DNA from: Actinomadura litoris
Lineage (GTDB): Bacteria > Actinomycetota > Actinomycetes > Streptosporangiales > Streptosporangiaceae
Reading direction: 5' to 3'
Length of the DNA: 64,000 nt
Assembly: GCF_009733595.1 (NCBI RefSeq)
Contig: NZ_WOFH01000009.1
Coordinates: forward strand, 248,001 to 312,000
The notes beneath the pieces were generated by a model, which saw only the letters and a list, made by a program, of their open reading frames with translations, did no database searches and had not been told where the DNA came from. Both the position numbers and the translations under genes were made by a program. Below, in pieces: positions 44,920-53,979 of the stretch (within the stretch, counting starts at the first letter, position 1; each line of letters begins with the position of its first letter).

Positions 44920-45882
44920 TCAGTCGGCGTTCCAGTAGCGTTCGCCCGCGTGGATCAGCGCGGCGGCGCCGATGAGCCCGGCGGGCTGGCCCAGCGCGGC
45001 GGGAACGATCCGCACGCCGCGCGCGAAGTCCATGCGGGCGTGCGCGCGGAACGCCTCCTCCAAAGGGTCGAACAGCAGCGCGCCCGCCTGGGAGAGGCCG
45101 CCGCCGACCGCCACCACCTCCAGGTCGCACAGGTGCGTCGCCGAGGCGATCGCGATGCCGAGGGCGCGCCCGGCGCGCCGCATGGCCGCGACGGCGATCG
45201 GGTGGCCGCGCCGGGCGTCGGCGGCCAGCTCGACGCCGGTGGCGTCCGGGCCGTCCCGGCGCCAGCCCTGGTCGCGCGCCCAGGCGGCGAGGCCGGGGCC
45301 GCGCGCGACGGCCTCCAGGCAGCCGCGCCCGCCGCACTCGCAGGGCGGGCCGTCCGGGTCCACGATGACGTGCCCGATATGCCCGGCGTTGCCGCTGGCG
45401 CCGTCCACGAGCCGTCCGGCCAGGACGAGGCCGCCGCCGACGCCGGTCGAGACCACCATCCCGAGGACGTTGCCGCGCCCGCGCCCCGCGCCGCGCCAGT
45501 GCTCGGCGATCGCGACGCAGATCGCGTCGTTGTGCACGCGGACCGGCAGCCCCGGGTACCTCCCCCGGAACCGGGCCCGCAGCGGGAAGCCGCGCCAGGC
45601 CGGGATGTTCAGCGGCGACACCTCGGCGGCGGGCCAGGCCATCGGCCCGCCGCAGCCGACGCCGACACCGGCCAGCGGCGGCGAGCCGGCACCGGCGACC
45701 AGGCCGTCCAGCAGCGCCGCCAGCGTCCGCCAGAGCCCCTCGCCGTCGACGTCGCGCGGCGTGGCGGCGCGCTCGTAGGCGAGGACGCGCCCGCCGGGCC
45801 CGACGAGGGCGGCGGCGAGCTTGGTCCCGCCGATGTCGACCGCGAGCGCGGGCGCCCCGGCGGGCGCCCCGGGCTCGGTCAC
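44920..45882 (-). CDS. ROK-family sugar kinase
   Basis: A 320-residue ROK kinase, probably a glucokinase or N-acylsugar kinase. ATP motif VDIGGTKLAAA is at about 15-25, the sugar-binding VHNDA block near 120, and the ROK zinc motif near 175-190 (HIGHVIVD, CECGGRGCLE). It has no helix-turn-helix, unlike the ROK repressor at 58238. GTG 45882 overlaps the FIST gene stop by four bases, so they are co-translated. Confidence 0.93.
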   Translation of the reverse strand: MTEPGAPAGAPALAVDIGGTKLAAALVGPGGRVLAYERAATPRDVDGEGLWRTLAALLDGLVAGAGSPPLAGVGVGCGGPMAWPAAEVSPLNIPAWRGFPLRARFRGRYPGLPVRVHNDAICVAIAEHWRGAGRGRGNVLGMVVSTGVGGGLVLAGRLVDGASGNAGHIGHVIVDPDGPPCECGGRGCLEAVARGPGLAAWARDQGWRRDGPDATGVELAADARRGHPIAVAAMRRAGRALGIAIASATHLCDLEVVAVGGGLSQAGALLFDPLEEAFRAHARMDFARGVRIVPAALGQPAGLIGAAALIHAGERYWNAD

Positions 45883-47042
45883 GCGGGCTCTCCCGGGCGT
45901 CCGAACGCCAGGATGGACGCGGTGAACCCGTGCACGTGGTTGCGTCCCGACACCGGGCCGATCTCGCCCGCGGCGAAGAAGCCGCCGATGCCGGCGGGCC
46001 CGAACGCGCGGTCGAGCACCTTCGCGTCGTGGTCGGAGTCGGGGAACATCGCCTGCCCGCGCCCGTTGCACGAGAACAGCAGGGCGCCCTCGACCGGGCC
46101 GAGGTCGAAGCGTTCGAGCAGCGCGGCGAGGTCCTCCTCGGCGGCGCCCGCGTCGCGGACCTGGAACCGGACGGTGCGCCCGACCTCGACCACGTCGCCG
46201 ATCGCGATCGCGCCGCTGCCGGTGTCGGCGCCGACCACCCCGCGCACGAGGAAGTCGCCGTGCTCGTGCTCGTCGGCGTACTCGTCCATGGCCACGCCGA
46301 TCAGCAGCCCCTGCCCGGCGAGCTCCTGCTCCTCCTCCGGGAGCAGCGCGACGATCTGCTCCAGCTTCTCCAGCGCCGGGACGCCCGCCAGCTCGTACAG
46401 GACGTTCTCGTCCGCGCGCGTCACGACCATGTCGGGGCCGATCGGCCGGGCGCCCTGGCTCACGACGGTCGCGGCGGCGAGCGGGCCGCCGAGCACGACG
46501 CCGACCGCGCCGTCCTCGTAGACGTCGCCGCCGACGAACAGCCGCGTGCTGCCCCGGGCCTCGCCGTCGGCGATCCCGCCGACGAGCGGCAGCCCCGGCA
46601 GGACGTCGTCGGAGCGCTCGACGAACGCGTCCACCGGGAAGCTGTAGGGGTCGGCGAGGAGCACGCCGACCACGTCGTCCTCCTGGCCCTCCGGCATGCC
46701 GACGACGATGAGCCGGTCGTCGGCCTTGAGCGTCTCCAGCCGGAACGGGTCCAGGCGGGCGCCGGGCAGCACCGCCGCCCACGCGCTGACCGCGCCGCTG
46801 TCCTCCACGCCGCGCCCGGCGCCGATCACCCCGGACGCGCTGCACCCGAGCACCAGCGCGGGCGCCGCCGCGCCGGCCGCGTGCCGGGCGGCCGCCTCCA
46901 CCTCGTCGGGGTCGTCGCCCCGGACGAACACGCACACCAGGTCGGGCGCCGCGCTGAGCGGCGCGAGGGCCTGCTCGACCGCGGACCCGGCCGCGCTGGT
47001 CAGGTCGGGGCCGAGGGCCAGGCCGTCACCGAATCGCGCCAT
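45879..47042 (-). CDS. FIST-domain sensor protein
   Basis: A 387-residue protein made of FIST_N (about 35-215: VCVFVRGDDP, LGCSASGVIG, VSQGARPIGP) and FIST_C (about 225-370: LFSCNGRGQAMF, GFFAAGEIGP). FIST domains are predicted to bind small ligands such as amino acids and usually accompany signalling proteins; none is fused here. ATG 47042 has GGGAGG eight bases upstream, better than ATG 47060 or 47069. The overlap with the ROK kinase gene suggests a shared nutrient-sensing role. Confidence 0.93.
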   Translation of the reverse strand: MARFGDGLALGPDLTSAAGSAVEQALAPLSAAPDLVCVFVRGDDPDEVEAAARHAAGAAAPALVLGCSASGVIGAGRGVEDSGAVSAWAAVLPGARLDPFRLETLKADDRLIVVGMPEGQEDDVVGVLLADPYSFPVDAFVERSDDVLPGLPLVGGIADGEARGSTRLFVGGDVYEDGAVGVVLGGPLAAATVVSQGARPIGPDMVVTRADENVLYELAGVPALEKLEQIVALLPEEEQELAGQGLLIGVAMDEYADEHEHGDFLVRGVVGADTGSGAIAIGDVVEVGRTVRFQVRDAGAAEEDLAALLERFDLGPVEGALLFSCNGRGQAMFPDSDHDAKVLDRAFGPAGIGGFFAAGEIGPVSGRNHVHGFTASILAFGRPGEPA

Positions 47043-47203
47043 CGGCGCCGCCTCCCTCATTCCGTTCACCGGCTCGCTTCACCCTTGCAGTCTCCCCCGC
47101 GTCGCGCCGCGCACCCAACCCGCGCCCGGCCGCCCGCCGGCGCCGGGCGGCGACGCGTCGGACGAATACCGTTGTGAGGGTGCGATTCCGCGCACCGGCG
47201 ACG

Positions 47204-47209
47204 TAATGT
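47204..47209 (+). promoter_or_regulatory. Putative -10 box of the AAA+/VWA operon (leaderless)
   Basis: TAATGT ends seven bases before GTG 47217 with no Shine-Dalgarno. The FIST operon fires the other way from the same 174-base gap (47043-47216). Confidence 0.5.
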
Positions 47210-47216
47210 CGATCGC

Positions 47217-48638
47217 GTGCGTTCATCCACACCCCGCGAGACCACACTGGGCGGCCTCCGCACCAGCGGTCACGTCCAGCGTTCGGTGAAGGCCGAGATC
47301 CGGCACAACCTCCTCGCCCGGCTGAGATCGGGTGAGCCGCGGTTTCCCGGGATCGTCGGGTTCGACGACACCGTCCTCCCGCATCTGGAGCGCGCCCTGC
47401 TCGCCGGGCACGACCTCGTGCTGCTGGGCGAGCGCGGCCAGGGCAAGACGCGGCTGATCCGCACCCTGGGCGGGCTGCTGGACGAATGGACCCCGGTCGT
47501 CACCGGTTGCGAGATCAACGACCACCCCTACGAGCCGGTGTGCGTGCGCTGCCGCCGCCTCGCCGCCGAGCACGGCGACGACCTGCCCGTCTCCTGGAAG
47601 CACCGGGACGAGCGGTACGGGGAGAAGCTCGCGACGCCCGACACCAGCGTCGGCGACCTGATCGGCGACGTCGACCCGATCAAGGTGGCCGAGGGCCGCA
47701 CGCTCGGCGACCCCGAGACCGTCCACTTCGGGCTCGTGCCGCGCACGAACCGGGGCATCTTCTCCATCAACGAGCTGCCCGACCTCGCCGAGCGCATCCA
47801 GGTCGCGCTGCTGAACGTGCTGGAGGAGCGCGACGTGCAGGTCCGCGGCTACGCGCTGCGGCTGCCGCTGGACGTGCTGCTCGTCGCCTCCGCCAACCCC
47901 GAGGACTACACCAACCGGGGCCGGATCATCACCCCGCTGAAGGACCGCTTCGGCGCCGAGATCCGCACCCACTACCCGCTCGCGCTCGACGCCGAGCTGG
48001 CGCTGATCCGCCAGGAGGCCGACTTCGCCGACCTCGCGGGCCTGCCCGCCGAGGTGCCCGGCCACCTCGTCGAGGTGATCGGGCGGTTCACCCGGCTCGT
48101 CCGGGAGTCCACGGCGGTGGACGGGCGCTCCGGCGTGTCCGCGCGGTTCGCGCTCGCGGGCGCCGAGACGGTGGCGGCGGGCGCGGTCCGGCGCGCGGCG
48201 CTGACCGGCGAGGAGCGCGCGGTCGCGCGGGTCTGCGACCTCGCGGCGATCGTCCCGTCGCTGATGGGCAAGGTGGAGTTCGAGGTCAGCGAGGAGGGCC
48301 GCGAGCAGGAGGTGCTGGAGCACCTGCTGCGCCGCGCGGTCGCCGAGACCTACCGGCGGACGCTCGGCGCCGCCGACCTGACCGGGCTGCTCGACAAGTT
48401 CGACTCGGGCGAGCGGGTGGAGTCGGGCGAGCTGATCTCGGCGGCCGAGCTGCTGCGCCGGATCGGGCAGGTCCCCGGGCTCGCCAAGATCATGGAGCGG
48501 CTGGGCATGAGCGGGGACTCCCCCGGGCAGGCCGCCGCCGCGCTGGAGTTCGCGCTGGAGGGCCTGTTCCTGACCCGGCGCCTCTCCAAGGACGTCTCCG
48601 ACGGACGAGCCGACGGGACGGCCACGTATCGCACCTAG
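47217..48638 (+). CDS. Mg-chelatase-like AAA+ ATPase (MoxR/ChlI type)
   Basis: A 473-residue AAA+ ATPase. Walker A is GERGQGKT (71-78); a Walker B-like IFSINELPDL and an arginine-bearing PLKDRFGAEI helix follow. Between them lies a family insert with YGEKLATPDTSVGDLIGDVDPIK. Three cysteines (C98, C109, C112; PVCVRC) could form a metal site. It is paired with a VWA protein 24 bases downstream, like Rv0958-Rv0959 in mycobacteria. Such pairs act as chelatase-like or chaperone-like machines, but the client is unknown. No cobalamin or bacteriochlorophyll genes are near. Confidence 0.92.
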   Translation: MRSSTPRETTLGGLRTSGHVQRSVKAEIRHNLLARLRSGEPRFPGIVGFDDTVLPHLERALLAGHDLVLLGERGQGKTRLIRTLGGLLDEWTPVVTGCEINDHPYEPVCVRCRRLAAEHGDDLPVSWKHRDERYGEKLATPDTSVGDLIGDVDPIKVAEGRTLGDPETVHFGLVPRTNRGIFSINELPDLAERIQVALLNVLEERDVQVRGYALRLPLDVLLVASANPEDYTNRGRIITPLKDRFGAEIRTHYPLALDAELALIRQEADFADLAGLPAEVPGHLVEVIGRFTRLVRESTAVDGRSGVSARFALAGAETVAAGAVRRAALTGEERAVARVCDLAAIVPSLMGKVEFEVSEEGREQEVLEHLLRRAVAETYRRTLGAADLTGLLDKFDSGERVESGELISAAELLRRIGQVPGLAKIMERLGMSGDSPGQAAAALEFALEGLFLTRRLSKDVSDGRADGTATYRT

Positions 48639-48662
48639 GGCCGCCAGGGGCAAGGAGAGCCG

Positions 48663-50729
48663 ATGAGCCGTTACCGCTACGGCGCGTACGAGGACGGGCC
48701 CGACCCGCTGGCGCCGCCCTACGACGTCCGCGCCGCCCTGGACGCCATGGGCGACTCGGTGCTGGACGGCACCCGTCCGGGCGACGCGCTGCGGGAGCTG
48801 CTGCGCCGCGGGCTGCCCGACGCGCAGGGCCGGCGGGGGCTGGACGACCTGCTGCGGGAGGTCCGCGACCGGCGCCGCGCGCTGCGCGACCGGGGCCGCC
48901 TGGACGGCACGCTCGAACAGGCGCGCGCGCTGCTGGACACCGCGATCGGGCAGGAGCGGGCGGAGCTGTTCCCCGACCCGGGCGACGAGGCGCGGCTGCG
49001 CGAGGCGGAACTGGACACGCTGCCGGCCGACACCTCGCAGGCGATCCGGCGGCTGTCGGACTACCAGTGGCGCTCCGACGCGGCCCGCGCGACGTTCGAG
49101 CAGCTCAGGGACCTGCTGCGGCGCGAGGTGCTGGACGCGCAGTTCCAGGGCATGAAGCAGGCCCTGGAGAGCCAGGACCCGGCCGCGATGCAGCGCGTCA
49201 AGGACATGATGGCCGCGCTGAACACCATGCTGGAACGTGACGCGCGCGGCGAGCACACACAGGGCGATTTCGACCGGTTCATGGGCGAATACGGGGACAT
49301 GTTCCCCGACGACCCGCAGAACCTGGAGGAGCTGGTCGACGCGCTGGCCCGCCGCGCCGCCGCGATGGACCGGCTGCTCGCCTCGCTCAGCCCCGAGCAG
49401 CGCGCCGAGCTGGCCGGGCTCATGGAGCAGGCCATGCAGGACGCCGGCCTCGCGATGGAGATGACGCGGCTCGGCGACGCGCTGCGGGCGCGGCGCCCCG
49501 ACCTCGGCTGGGGCGAGCCCGAGCAGATGACCGGGCAGGACCCGCTCGGCATGGGCGACGCGACCACCGCGCTGGCCGAGCTGGCCGACCTCGCCGAGCT
49601 GGAGTCGGCGCTCGGACAGGACTACCCCGGCGCGCGGCTGGACGACATCGACGAGGAGGCGGTCCGCCGGGCCCTCGGCCGCCAGGCGGTCGACGACCTC
49701 GACGCGCTGCGCCGCATCGAGAAGGAGCTGGAGCGGCAGGGCTACCTGCGGCGGCGCAAGGGCGAGCTGGAGCTGACGCCGAAGGCGGTGCGGCGGCTCG
49801 GCGAGACCGCGCTGCGCCGGGTCTTCTCCCGGCTCACCATGGGCCGCGCGGGCGACCACGACCAGCGCGACGCGGGCCAGGCGGGCGAGCTGACCGGCGC
49901 GAGCCGCGAGTGGCGGTTCGGCGACGAGCAGCCCCTGGACGTGGTCCGGACGGTCTCCAACGCGATCCGCCGCGGCGCCATGGACGGCGCGGCGGGCGGC
50001 CTCGCCACCGGGGCGGTCACCGGAGCGCCCCCCGCCGCCCCCGTCACCACGAACGGGAACGGGAGCGCGGGCGGGAACGGGCACGCGCCGGCGCGGCCGG
50101 CCGGGGTCAGGCTCGGCGTGGACGACTTCGAGGTGCACGAGACCGAGCGCCGCACCGGCGCGGCCGTCTGCCTGCTGGTCGACCTGTCGTACTCGATGGT
50201 GCTGCGCGGGACGTGGGCGGCGGCCAAGCAGACCACGCTGGCCCTGCACACGCTGGTGACCAGCAAGTTCCCGCAGGACGCGATCCAGATCATCGGGTTC
50301 TCCAACTACGCGCGGGTACTGCACCCGACGGAGATGGCGGGGCTCGACTGGGACATGGTCCAGGGCACCAACCTGCACCACGCCCTGATGATCGCGGGGC
50401 GGCACCTGGACCGCCACCCCGACTTCGAGCCGATCGTGCTGGTCGTCACCGACGGTGAGCCGACCGCGCACCTGCGCCCGGACGGGCGCTCACTGTTCGA
50501 CTACCCGCCGTCCGCCGACACGCTGGTCCTCACGCTCGCCGAGGTCGACAAGATGACCCGGCGCGGCGCCTGCATGAACTTCTTCATGCTCGCCGAGGAC
50601 CGGCGGCTCGTGTCGTTCGTCGAGGAGGTCGCGCGCCGCAACGGCGGCCGGGTGTTCGCGCCCGACGCGGAGCGGCTCGGCGAGTACGTCGTCAGCGACT
50701 ACCTGCGGGTGCGCCGCGGCAGGCGCTGA
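48663..50729 (+). CDS. VWA-domain partner of the AAA+ ATPase
   Basis: A 688-residue protein. The N-terminal 400 residues are helical and acidic with coiled-coil character (LDGTLEQARALLDTAIGQ, LEELVDALARRAAAMDRLL). A Gly/Asn-rich linker follows (about 450-480). The C-terminal von Willebrand A domain (about 495-670) has an intact MIDAS D507-L-S509-Y-S511 for metal-dependent binding. ATG 48663 has AGGAGA upstream. It forms an operon with the AAA+ gene and probably delivers clients to it. Confidence 0.92.
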   Translation: MSRYRYGAYEDGPDPLAPPYDVRAALDAMGDSVLDGTRPGDALRELLRRGLPDAQGRRGLDDLLREVRDRRRALRDRGRLDGTLEQARALLDTAIGQERAELFPDPGDEARLREAELDTLPADTSQAIRRLSDYQWRSDAARATFEQLRDLLRREVLDAQFQGMKQALESQDPAAMQRVKDMMAALNTMLERDARGEHTQGDFDRFMGEYGDMFPDDPQNLEELVDALARRAAAMDRLLASLSPEQRAELAGLMEQAMQDAGLAMEMTRLGDALRARRPDLGWGEPEQMTGQDPLGMGDATTALAELADLAELESALGQDYPGARLDDIDEEAVRRALGRQAVDDLDALRRIEKELERQGYLRRRKGELELTPKAVRRLGETALRRVFSRLTMGRAGDHDQRDAGQAGELTGASREWRFGDEQPLDVVRTVSNAIRRGAMDGAAGGLATGAVTGAPPAAPVTTNGNGSAGGNGHAPARPAGVRLGVDDFEVHETERRTGAAVCLLVDLSYSMVLRGTWAAAKQTTLALHTLVTSKFPQDAIQIIGFSNYARVLHPTEMAGLDWDMVQGTNLHHALMIAGRHLDRHPDFEPIVLVVTDGEPTAHLRPDGRSLFDYPPSADTLVLTLAEVDKMTRRGACMNFFMLAEDRRLVSFVEEVARRNGGRVFAPDAERLGEYVVSDYLRVRRGRR

Positions 50730-50849
50730 GGCGACCGATCAGCTGTCCCCCGGTACCCAAACGGGCGCCGCCGAGGCAGGCAAAGTCTGGCCAAACATCA
50801 GCCGCGCGCACCCCACCCCACGGGCCTCCGGAGGGCTAGTGTCGGCCTC

Positions 50850-51356
50850 ATGTCGACTTCCGACCGCCTGCTGCTGTTCCTGCACATCGGTTTCGCGATC
50901 TTCGCGCTGGGGCCGCTGACCGCGGCGACGATGTCCACCCCGCGCTTCATCCGCGCCCGGAACGTGGTCGTGGTGCGGCTCCTGCACCGCGCCACCCAGA
51001 TCTACGGCATCCTCACGCTGGGGATCTTCGTGTTCGGGATGGCGCTGGCCAAGGGCGACGCCAAGGAGGGGTGGCTGTCGGCGTCGATCACGCTGTACGT
51101 CGTGGCGCTGGTGCTGCTGCTGCTCGTGGAGCGCGACCAGCGCAAGGCGATCCACCTGCTGGAGGCGGCCGTGGCCGCCCCCGTCCCGGCGGGCGCCGGC
51201 GAGGTCGGCGCGACGGGCGCGGAGGGCGGCGCGGAGCGGCCGACCGCCGCGAAGGGCGACGTCGCACAGGTGCAGCGCGGCCGGATCGGCGCGATGGGCG
51301 GCGTGGTGGCGCTGATCTGGCTGGTGATCCTCGTCCTGATGGTGTGGAACGGCTGA
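50850..51356 (+). CDS. Small integral membrane protein (DUF2269-like)
   Basis: A 168-residue protein with four hydrophobic segments (about 5-28, 48-68, 78-97, 145-166) and an Ala/Gly-rich loop before the last one. The early LLLFLHIGFAIFALGPL stretch is reminiscent of DUF2269 proteins. Function unknown. It starts 121 bases after the VWA gene, so it may be separate. Confidence 0.75.
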   Translation: MSTSDRLLLFLHIGFAIFALGPLTAATMSTPRFIRARNVVVVRLLHRATQIYGILTLGIFVFGMALAKGDAKEGWLSASITLYVVALVLLLLVERDQRKAIHLLEAAVAAPVPAGAGEVGATGAEGGAERPTAAKGDVAQVQRGRIGAMGGVVALIWLVILVLMVWNG

Positions 51357-51404
51357 GCGCCTTCCGGTGCGCCCTCCCGGGCGCCTTCCGGCGCGCCCTC
51401 CCGG
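51357..51404. repeat. 24-base tandem direct repeat
   Basis: GCGCCTTCCGGTGCGCCCTC... at 51357-51380 is repeated at 51381-51404 with a single T-to-C change. It lies between the convergent membrane-protein and esterase genes and could fold as a terminator, though no long perfect stem is present. Confidence 0.7.
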
Positions 51405-51414
51405 GGCGGGCCCG

Positions 51415-52512
51415 TCAGCCGGAGTGCTTGCGGAGCCAGGCCAGGATCTGCGGGTAGGTGTGCTCCTCCTCCAGCAGCCCGGAGGCGTGCATCTCGCCCG
51501 GGACGACCTTCACCTGCGCCTCGACGCCCACGGCGCGCAGCGCGGTCGCCAGGCTCGTGCTGTGCGTGGCCGGGACGAAGTCGCCGGTGGAGTGCATGAG
51601 CAGCATCGGGGCGTCGCCGGGTGAGACGTGCCCGGCGGAGCTGGCGTCGTCGACCCGCTTCCAGCAGGCGGCGTTCGCGGTCTCCCCCGGGGTGCAGCGG
51701 ACGAGGTCGATCACGGCGCGGCGCAGCGTCCGCTCGGCGGAGGGGGCGCCCGGCTTGGCGCCGTCGGTGAAGGCCAGGAACGGGTTGTTCGGCGGCGACA
51801 GCGCGACCACGCCCCGCACCTGCCGCGTGCCGGTCCCGAGCGTGCCGAGCTGGGTCCCGAGCATGCCGCCCGAGGACGAGCCGATCACGATGATCCGGTT
51901 CGGGTCGAGGTTCCAGACCTTCGCGTGCTTCTTCATGAAGGCCAGCGCGGACAGCGCGTCGTCGCGCTGCGCGGGCCACACCGCCTTCGGCGCGAGCCGG
52001 TAGTTCGGCGCGAGCACGACGTAGCCGTCGGCGGTCAGCCGCCGCGCGAAGTACTTCCAGCTCCGCTTGTCGCCGCCGAGCCAGTAGCCGCCGTGGATCA
52101 TCAGCACGGCCGGGCGCGGCGCGGCCTTCGGCGCGGGCCGCCAGTACGCGTCGATCCGCTGCCGGGACGCCTTGCCGTAGGCGTAGGTCTTGGACTTGGG
52201 CAGCGCGGGCGTGACCATGACGGCCTGGCCGGAGACGACGCCGTCGGTGGCCCCGGCGCCGCCGGAGGTCCCGCCCTGGGGCGGCGCCTCGGGGGACTCG
52301 GGGACCGCGGACTCGCCGGGCGTGCTGGGCGCGCCGGTCTCGGGGTCGCCGGAGGGGGCGCCCGTCCCGGTCTCCTCGGTCGGCACGATGGTGGGGGCCG
52401 AGGGCGGGGCGGGGTCGCGGAGCGGCACGGCGGCTCCGGCGCCCGTCGGAACGGCCAGCGCGGACAGACACGTCGCGGCGAACGCCGCCCCACAGACCAG
52501 TACTTTGCGCAC
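51415..52512 (-). CDS. Secreted alpha/beta-hydrolase (esterase)
   Basis: A 365-residue exported hydrolase. From GTG 52512 the N-terminus is a textbook Sec signal (RKVLVCGAAFAATCLSALA, cut near GAGA-AVP). A Pro/Gly/Glu-rich stalk follows (about 30-95), then the alpha/beta fold with oxyanion HGGYWLGG, nucleophile elbow GSSSGG, aspartate in STGDFVPA and histidine in EMHASG. It looks like a carboxylesterase of the BD-FAE type. Upstream ATGs at 52548 and 52551 are less likely because they coincide with the -10 box. Confidence 0.9.
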   Translation of the reverse strand: MRKVLVCGAAFAATCLSALAVPTGAGAAVPLRDPAPPSAPTIVPTEETGTGAPSGDPETGAPSTPGESAVPESPEAPPQGGTSGGAGATDGVVSGQAVMVTPALPKSKTYAYGKASRQRIDAYWRPAPKAAPRPAVLMIHGGYWLGGDKRSWKYFARRLTADGYVVLAPNYRLAPKAVWPAQRDDALSALAFMKKHAKVWNLDPNRIIVIGSSSGGMLGTQLGTLGTGTRQVRGVVALSPPNNPFLAFTDGAKPGAPSAERTLRRAVIDLVRCTPGETANAACWKRVDDASSAGHVSPGDAPMLLMHSTGDFVPATHSTSLATALRAVGVEAQVKVVPGEMHASGLLEEEHTYPQILAWLRKHSG

Positions 52513-52546
52513 CCCGGGCCCTTTCGTGATGGAACCTGGCGCGGAC

Positions 52547-52552
52547 ATCATA
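52547..52552 (-). promoter_or_regulatory. Putative -10 box of the esterase gene
   Basis: TATGAT on the minus strand, the best -10 in this area, predicts transcription start near 52540. That excludes the two ATGs overlapping it and supports GTG 52512 as the start. No clear -35. Confidence 0.45.
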
Positions 52553-52674
52553 GATGTTTGATCACCCCGATGGCGGGAATGACGCCGGGTTCGCCCCGGC
52601 GGGTCCCGCTCGGGCGGCCGGCTCCGGGGCACCGGCCGCCCTCGCGTTCGCTCAGCTCAGGGAGCGTTCCAGCA

Positions 52675-53823
52675 CTAGCCCAGGGCCTGCCGGAGGTCGC
52701 GCAGAAGATCGTCGGCGTCCTCGATCCCGACCGACAGCCGGACGAGGTCGCCCGGCACCTCCAGCGGCGACCCGGCCGCCGACGCGTGCGTCATCCGCCC
52801 CGGATGCTCGATCAGCGACTCGACGCCGCCGAGGGACTCGCCGAGCGTGAACAGCTTCGTCCGCTCGCAGACCCTGACGGCCGCCTCCTCCGACTCCATC
52901 CGGAACGACACCATGCCCCCGAAGGCCCGCATCTGCTTGGCGGCGACGTCGTGGCCCGGGTGGCCTGGCAGCCCCGGATACAGCACCTCCCGGACGGCGG
53001 AGTGCCCGGTGAGCATCTCCACCATCCGCTCGGCGTTGGCGCAGTGCCGGTCCATCCGGACGCCGAGGGTCTTGATCCCCCGCAGCGTCAGCCAGGCGTC
53101 GAACGGGCCCGCCACGGCGCCCATCGCGTTCTGGTGGAAGGCCAACCGCTCGCCGAGCGCCTCGTCCGAGACGATCAGCGCGCCGCCGATGACGTCGGAG
53201 TGCCCGCCGATGTACTTGGTGGTGGAGTGGACGACCACGTCCGCGCCGAACTCCAGCGGCCGCTGGAGGTAGGGCGAGGCGAAGGTGTTGTCGACCACCA
53301 GCAGCGCGCCCGCGTCGTGCGCGACCTGCGCCAGCGCCCGGATGTCGGCGATGCCGAGCAGCGGGTTCGTCGGTGTCTCCACCCAGATGATCTTCGTTTC
53401 GGGGCGGACCGCCGCCCGGACGGCCGCCACGTCGCGCAGCGGCACCGGGTCGAACTCCACCCCCCAGGGCGCCGCGACCTTGGCGAACAGCCGGTAGGTC
53501 CCGCCGTAGGCGTCGTCTGGGATGACCACATGGTCGCCCGGCTTGCACACCGCGCGGAGCAGCGCGTCCTCGGCCGCGAGCCCCGAGGCGAACGCCAGCC
53601 CCCGCGTCCCGGACTCGATCTCGGCGAGACACTCCTCCAGGGCGGTGCGGGTGGGGTTGGCCGAGCGGGAGTACTCGTAGCCGCCCCGCAGACCGCCTAT
53701 GCCGTCCTGCTTGTATGTTGAGACCTGGTAGATCGGTGGCACGACCGCCCCCGTGGTGGGGTCGGGTTCCTGCCCCGCGTGGATGGCCAGGGTCTCGAAC
53801 CCCCGGTGCTCCTCGTTGTCCAT
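52675..53823 (-). CDS. metB: Cystathionine gamma-synthase
   Basis: A 382-residue PLP enzyme of the Cys/Met metabolism family. It joins cysteine with an activated homoserine, or works in reverse transsulfuration as a gamma-lyase. The PLP lysine is K203 (STTKYIGGHSD); YEYSRSANPTR and VVDNTFASPYLQ contact cofactor and substrate. Mycobacterial MetB (Rv1079) is adjacent to pra and close to cbs; here cbs lies 5.6 kb away, separated by MMPL and GH9-ROK genes. ATG 53823 fits a leaderless start. Confidence 0.93.
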   Translation of the reverse strand: MDNEEHRGFETLAIHAGQEPDPTTGAVVPPIYQVSTYKQDGIGGLRGGYEYSRSANPTRTALEECLAEIESGTRGLAFASGLAAEDALLRAVCKPGDHVVIPDDAYGGTYRLFAKVAAPWGVEFDPVPLRDVAAVRAAVRPETKIIWVETPTNPLLGIADIRALAQVAHDAGALLVVDNTFASPYLQRPLEFGADVVVHSTTKYIGGHSDVIGGALIVSDEALGERLAFHQNAMGAVAGPFDAWLTLRGIKTLGVRMDRHCANAERMVEMLTGHSAVREVLYPGLPGHPGHDVAAKQMRAFGGMVSFRMESEEAAVRVCERTKLFTLGESLGGVESLIEHPGRMTHASAAGSPLEVPGDLVRLSVGIEDADDLLRDLRQALG

Positions 53824-53830
53824 GGGAACG

Positions 53831-53836
53831 AGGCTA
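53831..53836 (-). promoter_or_regulatory. Putative -10 box of metB (leaderless)
   Basis: TAGCCT ends seven bases before ATG 53823 without a Shine-Dalgarno. No SAM riboswitch is recognisable upstream. Confidence 0.5.
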
Positions 53837-53979
53837 TCCACCCGCCGCCCCTCCTGGAGGAGGAGGAACTCCCCCGCAGGTATCACCCCCTAATTCGGCT
53901 CGGGGGTTGACCACAAAGCCCCGTCCGGTCTCTACCGTTTTACACGTATCCCAACGAACCCTTGATTGAAGGAAGACCC

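Noticed and set aside
47223..50471. A 1082-codon minus-strand open frame opposite the AAA+ and VWA genes
   Set aside because: It is a GC-rich antisense frame without domains; the plus strand has clear AAA+ and VWA motifs, good ribosome sites and proper codon bias.
53824..53979. SAM riboswitch ahead of metB
   Set aside because: The -10 box lies seven bases from the metB start, leaving no room for an RNA leader.
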